From the NCBI GenBank assembly GCA_002431805.1, contig DJEE01000157.1:1-14319 (forward strand): a DNA stretch of 14,319 nucleotides, in the 5' to 3' direction. Source of the DNA: Eggerthellaceae bacterium UBA5906. Lineage in GTDB: Bacteria > Actinomycetota > Coriobacteriia > Coriobacteriales > Eggerthellaceae. Below the pieces are notes generated by a model that saw only the letters and a list, made by a program, of their open reading frames with translations, was not told the DNA's origin and made no database searches. How positions within the stretch are numbered: position 1 is the first letter of the stretch; every line of letters starts with the position of its first letter. Of the stretch, positions 1 through 4,821 are shown one piece after another. The position numbers were made by a program, and so were the translations under genes.

Positions 1-6
1 CCGCCA
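1..6 (+). tRNA. possible 3' end of a tRNA cut by the window edge
   Basis: The first six bases, CCGCCA, equal the last six bases of the tRNA-Ser found further along in this window. They are followed after ten bases by a strong terminator, the same arrangement as behind that tRNA-Ser. Six bases are far too few to prove a tRNA, so this is an inference from layout. Sequence upstream of the window would settle it. Confidence 0.25.
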
Positions 7-16
7 CGTAATCTAC

Positions 17-46
17 AGCCCTCGCAACCGCGGGGGCTTTTCTTTT
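17..46 (+). terminator. rho-independent terminator, plus strand
   Basis: An 8-bp stem, AGCCCTCG at 17-24 and CGGGGGCT at 31-38 with one G-T pair, closes a six-base loop. It is followed by a T-rich tract, TTTCTTTT, at 39-46. The T tract lies on the plus-strand side, so it terminates a gene left of the window, probably a tRNA. It may also mark the convergent end of the lemA operon. Confidence 0.75.
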
Positions 47-62
47 CCAGCGGGTTTAGGGG

Positions 63-73
63 GATTCGAACCG
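63..73. repeat. GATTCGAACCG motif, copy 1 (complement of tRNA T-arm core)
   Basis: The 11-mer GATTCGAACCG lies 25 bases after the terminator hairpin and just outside the stop codon of the neighbouring minus-strand gene. The same 11-mer recurs at 2803-2813, 26 bases behind the tRNA-Ser terminator. Its reverse complement, CGGTTCGAATC, is the consensus core of a tRNA T-arm. The flanking bases do not pair as a T-stem, so it is not simply a tRNA fragment. Its function is unknown. Confidence 0.5.
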
Positions 74-75
74 TG

Positions 76-432
76 CTACCGCTGCCAAGGCCAGCGATGC
101 AGCTTCTTCGCCTTCATGGGCTTCATGCGGTAAGACGGGTTGTGTTTCAAAAACACCGCACGGCATATGCGCGTTATCGCCAGCGCCACAAAAGCCGTCA
201 CCATAAACGACAGCGTCAAATCAAGCACATCGTTGTTGTGCTCGGAAAGCGCATACAGGCTAGCAACCCCGAAGAATGCGGTTAACGCCCCATTTAGCGC
301 GGTGAACGCTTTGATGAGGATTTCCTTTGCCCGAGCGGGGGAGTAGCGCCATGCGGCCACCACGTACACCACGCCCGCCACAAAGGCAAGCAGCACCAGC
401 AGCGGGATAATTCTTGTGAGACGTGCAACCAT
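76..432 (-). CDS. three-helix membrane protein, lemA-linked
   Basis: I do not recognise a family for this 118-residue protein. Three hydrophobic stretches are visible, at about residues 8-27, 41-62 and 70-90, so it is predicted to be an integral inner-membrane protein. The short C-terminal tail is strongly basic (many Lys and Arg, ending W-P-W-Q-R) and probably cytoplasmic. It starts with ATG one base after the lemA stop codon, so the two are very likely co-transcribed and translationally coupled. LemA is often encoded beside other small membrane proteins, and a shared envelope role is the most that can be inferred. No further gene follows on this strand; a plus-strand terminator lies just beyond the stop. 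Confidence 0.7.
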   Translation of the reverse strand: MVARLTRIIPLLVLLAFVAGVVYVVAAWRYSPARAKEILIKAFTALNGALTAFFGVASLYALSEHNNDVLDLTLSFMVTAFVALAITRICRAVFLKHNPSYRMKPMKAKKLHRWPWQR

Positions 433-433
433 G

Positions 434-985
434 CTAGAACGTCACCTTCGGAGCCGCCTGTGCATTATTATCCGCGGCAAAGCTCGGACGCTCTTTGAAG
501 CCCATAGCACCCGCAAACAACACCGCTGGGAACGTTTGGATGGCGGTGTTGTACTTCATCACCATGTCGTTGAAGCTCTGGCGCATGTAGCTGATTTTAT
601 CTTCGGTTTCCGAAAGTTGTGCTTGCAGCTGCTGAAAGTTCGCGTTCGCTTTCAGTTCGGGATACGACTCCGCCACCGCGAACAGGTTCTTGAGCGCGCT
701 ATTTAAGCGTCCGTTCGCGCCCATGCGGCCCTCAGGCGTTGTTGCACCGGCCACCGCAGCACGGGCGTGCGCTACTTCCTCAAGCGTTTCGCTTTCATGC
801 TGAGCATACCCTTTGACCGTTTCAACCAAATTGGGGATCAAGTCCAAACGGCGCTGCAACTGCACGTCAACCTGAGCCCATGCGTTGTCCACCATGTTGC
901 GCAGCTTCACAAGGTTGTTGTACAGCGCAATAACAGCCACAACCAGCACCGCGATTATCGCGATAATAACGCCCATCACTATCAT
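434..985 (-). CDS. lemA: LemA family membrane-anchored protein
   Basis: This 183-residue protein has one N-terminal membrane helix (about residues 2-22) followed by the long helical bundle typical of LemA. The family hallmark is clear: an N-x-V-D-N-A-W-x-Q-V-D-V-Q-L-Q-R-R segment, then D-L-I-P-N-L-V-E-T-V-K-G-Y near residues 48-60. The C-terminus ends P-K-V-T-F, as is usual. LemA proteins are widespread envelope proteins whose biochemical role is still unclear. I chose the ATG at 985 because GAAAGGGG lies six bases upstream and the membrane helix begins there. An upstream ATG at 1075 would add 30 Cys-rich residues and has no support. The gene is followed after one base by a small membrane-protein gene. 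Confidence 0.92.
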   Translation of the reverse strand: MIVMGVIIAIIAVLVVAVIALYNNLVKLRNMVDNAWAQVDVQLQRRLDLIPNLVETVKGYAQHESETLEEVAHARAAVAGATTPEGRMGANGRLNSALKNLFAVAESYPELKANANFQQLQAQLSETEDKISYMRQSFNDMVMKYNTAIQTFPAVLFAGAMGFKERPSFAADNNAQAAPKVTF

Positions 986-1011
986 GGTTTCCCCTTTCAG
1001 AGGTTGCCGCC

Positions 1012-1058
1012 ATTGTATCATCCGCTCGCACATGCACCGCAGCGTGCTCGCACATGCA
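1012..1058 (-). promoter_or_regulatory. lemA promoter region with two direct repeats
   Basis: On the minus strand, TACAAT at 1012-1017 is a good -10 box about 27 bases before the lemA start. The matching -35 position (GCGGTG, 1035-1040) is poor. A 13-mer, TGCATGTGCGAGC on the minus strand, occurs twice, at 1024-1036 and 1046-1058. The copies are 22 bp apart, about two helical turns, on either side of the weak -35. This arrangement would suit an activator or repressor site. The promoter and the regulator are both inferred. Confidence 0.4.
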
Positions 1059-1105
1059 ATGCATAATGCAGGCACGTAGGAGCCCGCATTTCCAGCATTA
1101 TTGCG

Positions 1106-2125
1106 CTAGCGATTGGTAGTGGTTGTTGCCTTGAACGGGCCGAACGTTGTGGTGCGCGCCCACCAGCCTTGCGCTTGAGCGCCGGCACTGATATTCGCTG
1201 CCGACGCGAACGAATCGCACACCGCGAACACTGCCGCGCCGCTGCCGGCCATCAACACGCCCGTTACCCCGGGCTGTTCCTGAAGCCATGTGCGAACTTG
1301 GCGAATACCCTCGTTCAGGGTTTCGCTTGCTGTAGCCATGTTGTTCAGCAACGGTACGCTCATAGCGTATTCCGCCGATTCCGCCTTTTCCGCATCAGCG
1401 GGGGAGATGGGCTGAGGGTTCTCGTCAAGCAGCTTATACGATGCTGCAGTGGATACGCCACCTTCGGGCTTCACCAGCACCAGAAAGTCGTTGTTGATTT
1501 TCAGCGAGCGTACAAAGTGTTCGCCAATTCCGTCGTAAAACGCGCATCCACCTTTCAGAAAGAACGAAACGTCTGCGCCAATCTGAGCGGCAACCTCCTG
1601 AATACGCGGGTCTAGCACGCTTTCGCCCCAAAGGATGGTCGCTCCAAGCAGCGCAGCCGCCGCATCGGACGAACCACCGCCAAGACCGGCTTGCGCGGGA
1701 ATGTGCTTCTCCAAATGCACGCGAACGGCTTCCTCTTCGCCCAGCGTTTTGCCAAACGCCTCGGCCAGCTTCAGGATGGCCTTCACCACAATGTTGTCCT
1801 GTGGCGCAACGTCAAGCGGATCCAACCCCTCAAAACTGCGCGTGGTCAGCACCACGGGCTCTCCGGTTCCAGGGATGGTTTTCATGCGCAGTACATCATG
1901 CAACATAAGGGCATGCATGATGGTGGAAACTTCGTGATACCCGTCTTCGCGCCTGCCTTTCACGTTTAGGTACAGATTCACCTTCGCAGGCGCAACCAGC
2001 TTCAACGACCCCATACCCATGAATTCTCGCGATTCAACGTCTTGCGCTACGCGCGCAACATCAAGCATGTCCACCGAACCCGACAATGTTTCACGTGAAA
2101 CATTTTGTTTTTCATCCTGCTGCAT
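1106..2125 (-). CDS. ispE: 4-diphosphocytidyl-2-C-methyl-D-erythritol kinase
   Basis: IspE phosphorylates the 2-hydroxyl of CDP-methylerythritol with ATP in the non-mevalonate (MEP) route to isoprenoids, in the cytoplasm. It is a GHMP kinase. The first motif A-P-A-K-V-N-L (Lys48) is present, as are the glycine-rich ATP loop A-G-L-G-G-G-S-S-D near 146-154, the catalytic Asp185 in Q-I-G-A-D-V-S-F-F, and the C-terminal M-A-G-S-G-A-A-V-F motif near 292-300. At 339 residues it is longer than usual because about 40 residues precede the domain. That extension contains V-S-R-E-T, encoded by an exact parS site. The ATG at 2125 is supported by GGAG and lies two bases after the tadA stop. Met36 or Met38 would give a family-typical start but have weaker ribosome sites. 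If the later start is used, the parS would be intergenic. Confidence 0.93.
   Translation of the reverse strand: MQQDEKQNVSRETLSGSVDMLDVARVAQDVESREFMGMGSLKLVAPAKVNLYLNVKGRREDGYHEVSTIMHALMLHDVLRMKTIPGTGEPVVLTTRSFEGLDPLDVAPQDNIVVKAILKLAEAFGKTLGEEEAVRVHLEKHIPAQAGLGGGSSDAAAALLGATILWGESVLDPRIQEVAAQIGADVSFFLKGGCAFYDGIGEHFVRSLKINNDFLVLVKPEGGVSTAASYKLLDENPQPISPADAEKAESAEYAMSVPLLNNMATASETLNEGIRQVRTWLQEQPGVTGVLMAGSGAAVFAVCDSFASAANISAGAQAQGWWARTTTFGPFKATTTTNR
2085..2104. promoter_or_regulatory. parS: parS centromere site 1 (inside ispE)
   Basis: The exact 16-bp ParB-binding consensus TGTTTCACGTGAAACA lies at 2087-2102. It extends by AA/TT into a perfect 20-bp palindrome. ParB (Spo0J) loads on such sites, spreads, and with ParA and SMC segregates the origin region. 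Here it encodes V-S-R-E-T in the N-terminal extension of IspE. Confidence 0.93.
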
Positions 2126-2127
2126 CG

Positions 2128-2637
2128 TTAACGCTCCGTTCTATTTTTCCTACGAGCTTTGAAGAAATCCTTGAGTATGTTGGCGCACTCTTCCCGTAAA
2201 ACACCCGGAGTGACGCTGAAGTTGTGGTTTAAGCGCTTGTCTTCGTGCACGGAGTACAGCGTGCCTAACGCCCCAGCCTTGTCGTCGGGCGCTCCGTATA
2301 CGCACCTATCGATGCGCGCTTGGTGCATAAGCCCCGCGCACATGATGCACGGTTCAAGCGTTACGTACACCGTGCAGCCCGTCAAACGCCACACGCCAAG
2401 CTCTTTTGCCGCCTGCTTCATGGCAACAAACTCCGCGTGGCCAGCTGGGTCTTGCTGCGTTTCGCGAACATTGCAGGCACGCGCAATCACACGAGGCTCG
2501 GCAAGCGGACGCCTGGTTCCTTTGTCGATAGGCTGGTACACCACAACTGCGCCAATGGGCACTTCGCCCATGCTGGCAGCCCTGTGCGCTTCCTCAAGCG
2601 CCATATGCATGTATTCTTCGTCATTCATACGTTGCAT
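2128..2637 (-). CDS. tadA: tRNA-specific adenosine deaminase
   Basis: TadA converts adenosine to inosine at the wobble position of tRNA-Arg(ACG), a zinc-dependent and usually essential reaction. The zinc site is intact: the H-A-E motif (His67, catalytic Glu69 counting from the ATG at 2637) and P-C-I-M-C (Cys97, Cys100) after the strand ending T-L-E. The loop around residues 34-48 (near Q-P-I-D-K-G-T-R-R-P) is about ten residues longer than usual. The reading frame runs upstream through the opposite-strand tRNA-Ser gene, so the long start is rejected. Two ATGs remain: 2637, with AGGA about nine bases upstream, and 2628 (M-N-D-E-E-Y). A TATAAT box overlaps the first ATG, which would favour a leaderless start at 2628. 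ispE follows after two bases. Confidence 0.92.
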   Translation of the reverse strand: MQRMNDEEYMHMALEEAHRAASMGEVPIGAVVVYQPIDKGTRRPLAEPRVIARACNVRETQQDPAGHAEFVAMKQAAKELGVWRLTGCTVYVTLEPCIMCAGLMHQARIDRCVYGAPDDKAGALGTLYSVHEDKRLNHNFSVTPGVLREECANILKDFFKARRKNRTER

Positions 2638-2641
2638 TATA
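2636..2641 (-). promoter_or_regulatory. possible -10 box for the tadA-ispE operon
   Basis: On the minus strand TATAAT lies at 2636-2641 and overlaps the first possible tadA ATG. The second ATG (2628) begins seven bases downstream, about where transcription would start. No good -35 box is visible; the region upstream is the opposite-strand tRNA-Ser gene. The 24 bases between tadA and the tRNA also hold the inverted repeat TGGTA-TCC-TACCA (2643-2655) and presumably some of the tRNA promoter. Confidence 0.35.
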
Positions 2642-2661
2642 TGGTATCCTACCAACATTAC

Positions 2662-2749
2662 GGAGGAATGGCCGAGTGGTTGAAGGCGGCAGTCTTGAAA
2701 ACTGTTGAGCCGCAAGGTTCCGTGGGTTCGAATCCTACTTCCTCCGCCA
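2662..2749 (+). tRNA. tRNA-Ser(UGA), CCA encoded
   Basis: The 88-base gene folds as a class II tRNA. The acceptor stem GGAGGAA at 2662-2668 pairs with TTCCTCC at 2739-2745, followed by discriminator G and encoded CCA (2747-2749). The anticodon stem GCAGT/ACTGT encloses CTTGAAA, giving anticodon TGA at 2696-2698, which reads UCA serine codons. A long variable arm (about 2706-2721) is typical of serine tRNA. The T-arm has GGTTCGAATCC. The gene is divergent from tadA and has its own terminator. Confidence 0.96.
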
Positions 2750-2757
2750 GAATTTCA

Positions 2758-2781
2758 ACGTCCGGACTTCCGGGCGTTTTT
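2758..2781 (+). terminator. rho-independent terminator of tRNA-Ser
   Basis: The stem ACGTCCGG (2758-2765) and CCGGGCGT (2770-2777), with one G-T pair, closes the loop ACTT. It is followed by a run of T to 2781. It lies eight bases beyond the encoded CCA. Confidence 0.85.
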
Positions 2782-2802
2782 CATTTCAGGCAACGTTCGG
2801 GC

Positions 2803-2813
2803 GATTCGAACCG
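2803..2813. repeat. GATTCGAACCG motif, copy 2
   Basis: This is identical to the 11-mer at 63-73 and at nearly the same distance (26 against 25 bases) behind a terminator hairpin. Ten of its bases are complementary to the T-arm GGTTCGAATC of the tRNA-Ser just upstream. The sequences between hairpin and motif are also loosely alike in both copies. Confidence 0.5.
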
Positions 2814-2839
2814 ATGAGGTGGAATTCCGGCGATTCATT

Positions 2840-2926
2840 GTGAACGCGGGGACGGAGGTGGTGTTCACGATGAACCCTGCTCATCCCAAAGCGCAAACGT
2901 GAACACCCCTCCGTCCCCGCGTTCAC
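2840..2926. repeat. REP-like inverted repeat pair (GGGGACGGAGG type)
   Basis: A 29-base left arm (2840-2868) and a 28-base right arm (2899-2926) are inverted copies differing by one base deletion, separated by 30 bases. Each arm carries the GGGGACGGAGG core and is itself bounded by GTGAAC...GTTCAC, so each can fold alone. The right arm extends outward as CAAACGTGAAC/GTTCACGTTTG. This is the architecture of REP doublets mobilised by REP-associated tyrosine transposases (Y1_Tnp family). No transposase gene is present in the window, so it is probably a non-autonomous copy. Family membership rests on recalled resemblance only. Confidence 0.7.
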
Positions 2927-3042
2927 GTTTGTCCTATCTCTCTCGCAAAGAGCTTTTTGAACCGAGTCCATAATCATACATAACCGTTTCGATTTTATGT
3001 AGTCCTACCACCAAACGTCTACTTACTCGTTCTAAAACCATG

Positions 3043-3073
3043 CAAAAGCGCCCGGAATAGTTCCGGGCGCTTT
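3043..3073 (-). terminator. rho-independent terminator of gltA
   Basis: A perfect 13-bp stem, AAAGCGCCCGGAA (3045-3057) and TTCCGGGCGCTTT (3061-3073), closes a three-base loop. On the minus strand it ends in TTTT. It lies 25 bases beyond the gltA stop codon. Confidence 0.88.
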
Positions 3074-3098
3074 CCATAGCGTTTCTACTGCAGAAGGC

Positions 3099-4445
3099 TT
3101 AACGTTCTTCCATGGGCGTATAAGCGCGCTTCTTGCTGTAGATAGATTTATAAGCCGGACGGATAATGCGCTTGCCCGACACGATTTCCTCAAAACGATG
3201 AGCCGCCCAACCAGACATGCGAGCGCATGCAAACAGCGGAGTGAACAAATCCTCGGGAATACCCAGCATCGAATACACGAAGCCGGAATACATATCCACG
3301 TTAGCGCACATATCCTTGCGCGTGCCCTTTTCGTTCAGGATGACCTCAGGCGCCAGGCGCTCAATCTTTTCCAGCAAGCGGAACTCAGCCTCGAATTTGG
3401 TGCCTACGGCCAGCTTCTCCGCAAAGCGCTTGCAGATAACCGCACGCGGGTCAGACAGCGTGTACACCGCATGGCCCATGCCATACACCAAGCCGCTGTG
3501 ATCGTACGCTTCCTTGTTCACGATTTTTGCCAGGTACGCGGCAACCTCGTCGTCGTTGTCCCAATTAGCAACGTTTTCCTTGATTTCCTTCTGCATAGCA
3601 AGCACCTGATGGTTCGCACCGCCATGCTTGCGACCCTTCAGCGAGCCGATGGCTGCGGCATACGTAGAGTAAGGGTCGGTATCGGCCGAGGTGAGCACAT
3701 GCGTGGTGAACGTGGAGTTGTTGCCACCGCCGTGCTCGGCATGCAAGCACAGCATGATGTCGAGCATGCGCGCTTCCTCTGGCGTGAACTGGCGGTCAGG
3801 ACGCAGCATCGAGAGAATGGTTTCAGCTGTGGACTGCCCCGGGATAAAACGATGCATGATCATGGAGTCGTTGTTGTAGCGCGAACGAATGGCGTAATAC
3901 GTCAGCACCATGATGCGCGGCAGGCGGGAAATCAGCGAAATCGCTGTGCTGATCTCGTGCTGCGGCGAGCGGTCTTCTGCGTGCGGATCGTAGGCGTACA
4001 GCAGCAGGATAGTGCGCGCCAGCACATTCATGATGTCAGGCGGCGTGTCGCGCATGATCATAGAGGCGGTGAATCCGTCAGGCAGTTCGCGCTGTGCGTC
4101 GATGGCGGCAATATAATCGTCAAGCTGCTGTTGCGTAGGCAGCTCGCCCATAAGCAGCAGATACGACACTTCTTCGTAATTGAAGCGGCGGTCTTTAGCG
4201 TCCACGCCCAAAAGGTCGTACAGGTCATAGCCGCGCAGGCGCAGCTCACCGGTATCGGCAACCTTCTCGCCATCGGACATCACATAGCCGTGAACATTCG
4301 AAATGCCCGTCAAACCGGCCAGCACGCCCGTTCCGTCGGCGTTGCGCAGACCGCGTTTCACATCGTATTTCTTGTATTTGGTGGCATCGATGGTGTTGAT
4401 TTCCCTGAAGTTCTCATATAGGTCGATCTTTTGATCGTTGGCCAT
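3099..4445 (-). CDS. gltA: citrate synthase
   Basis: Citrate synthase condenses oxaloacetate with acetyl-CoA to give citrate, the entry to the oxidative or partial TCA branch and to glutamate synthesis. At 448 residues it has family length. The catalytic triad is visible: His274 in G-R-K-H-G-G-A-N, His325 in G-M-G-H-A-V-Y and Asp384 in N-V-D-M-Y-S-G. The H-A-E-H-G-G-G-N-N-S-T-F segment near 235-246 also fits. A 2-methylcitrate synthase would look similar, but no propionate-pathway genes lie nearby. The ATG at 4445 is preceded by GGAAGGA at seven bases. Strong hairpins lie on both sides, so it is probably monocistronic, yet I found no convincing promoter in the short upstream gap. Readthrough from the upstream small gene is possible. 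Confidence 0.93.
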   Translation of the reverse strand: MANDQKIDLYENFREINTIDATKYKKYDVKRGLRNADGTGVLAGLTGISNVHGYVMSDGEKVADTGELRLRGYDLYDLLGVDAKDRRFNYEEVSYLLLMGELPTQQQLDDYIAAIDAQRELPDGFTASMIMRDTPPDIMNVLARTILLLYAYDPHAEDRSPQHEISTAISLISRLPRIMVLTYYAIRSRYNNDSMIMHRFIPGQSTAETILSMLRPDRQFTPEEARMLDIMLCLHAEHGGGNNSTFTTHVLTSADTDPYSTYAAAIGSLKGRKHGGANHQVLAMQKEIKENVANWDNDDEVAAYLAKIVNKEAYDHSGLVYGMGHAVYTLSDPRAVICKRFAEKLAVGTKFEAEFRLLEKIERLAPEVILNEKGTRKDMCANVDMYSGFVYSMLGIPEDLFTPLFACARMSGWAAHRFEEIVSGKRIIRPAYKSIYSKKRAYTPMEER

Positions 4446-4492
4446 AGTGATGTCCTTCCCGCTGCGCGCGGCAGCACCTCTCGCTTAAAACC

Positions 4493-4522
4493 AGTAGTGC
4501 CCGCACGAATGCGGGCACTACT
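4493..4522 (-). terminator. hairpin between the small zinc-protein gene and gltA
   Basis: A perfect 13-bp stem, AGTAGTGCCCGCA and its complement, closes a four-base loop. On the minus strand it is followed by GGTTTTAA, so the T tract is short and displaced by two bases. It lies 20 bases past the stop of the upstream small gene and may terminate only in part. Confidence 0.7.
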
Positions 4523-4541
4523 TTGTTGCTAAGACGATATG

Positions 4542-4691
4542 TTATTTCGCAGCTCCGATGCGGCAGATGGTGGTACCGCAGTCGGGGCACTTGCCCTTCG
4601 TGATGGGCTTGCCGTTTTTGGTGACACCCTCAACGGGGTCCTTCATAATCTTCTTCGCCTTGCATTTAACGCAGTATGCCTCGATAGCCAT
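4542..4691 (-). CDS. small four-cysteine protein, DUF5679 type
   Basis: This 49-residue protein has two Cys pairs, Y-C-V-K-C-K-A-K near the start and C-P-D-C-G-T near residue 38. Between them lie K-D-P and a K-N-G-K-P-x-T-K-G turn. This matches the DUF5679 pattern as I know it, a probable zinc ribbon found alone in actinobacteria and also at the C-terminus of some topoisomerases. The function is unknown; nucleic-acid binding is plausible by analogy. The ATG at 4691 has AGAGAGG six bases upstream. A longer start at 4775 would add an Arg/Ala-rich tail encoded by the GC-rich leader and overlap the promoter, so it is rejected. Confidence 0.85.
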   Translation of the reverse strand: MAIEAYCVKCKAKKIMKDPVEGVTKNGKPITKGKCPDCGTTICRIGAAK

Positions 4692-4724
4692 GTTAAACCT
4701 CTCTAGTTGAAATCGCCGCGCCGC

Positions 4725-4779
4725 TTCGCCGCAAATCGGCGAACGCGCCGCAGCGCCGCTCGCGCGGAAATGCATTATA
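4725..4779 (-). promoter_or_regulatory. promoter and GC-rich leader of the small zinc-protein gene
   Basis: A consensus -10 box, TATAAT on the minus strand, lies at 4774-4779; the -35 region is weak. The resulting leader of about 75 bases is very GC-rich and contains a perfect 7-bp hairpin at 4725-4743 (TTCGCCG, loop CAAAT, CGGCGAA). No known riboswitch is recognised. Confidence 0.5.
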
Positions 4780-4821
4780 TGCTAAAGCACACTCCAGACC
4801 ATTACCGACCTGTTTCGCGTC

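Larger units (their letters stand above)
2750..3098. other. 349-bp non-coding stretch between tRNA-Ser and gltA
   Basis: No credible gene lies here. From left to right it holds the tRNA terminator, a second GATTCGAACCG motif, a REP-like inverted repeat pair, an AT-richer stretch at about 2932-3040 in which I see nothing recognisable, and the gltA terminator. Short frames through it show no conserved features. Confidence 0.7.

Noticed and set aside
53..78. tRNA or att-site remnant on the minus strand suggested by GGTTCGAATCC
   Set aside because: The bases flanking the loop do not pair as a T-stem and no acceptor or anticodon arm is present; kept only as a short repeated motif.
2638..2715. longer tadA start overlapping tRNA-Ser
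   Set aside because: The extra residues are encoded by the antisense of the tRNA gene and are not part of the deaminase fold.
3198..4421. 407-residue open frame antisense to gltA
   Set aside because: The opposite strand encodes citrate synthase with all catalytic residues; this frame is a codon-bias shadow rich in His, Val and Arg.
4692..4775. N-terminal extension of the small four-cysteine protein
   Set aside because: It would translate the GC-rich leader and overlap the -10 box; the ATG at 4691 has a well-placed ribosome site and begins the domain.
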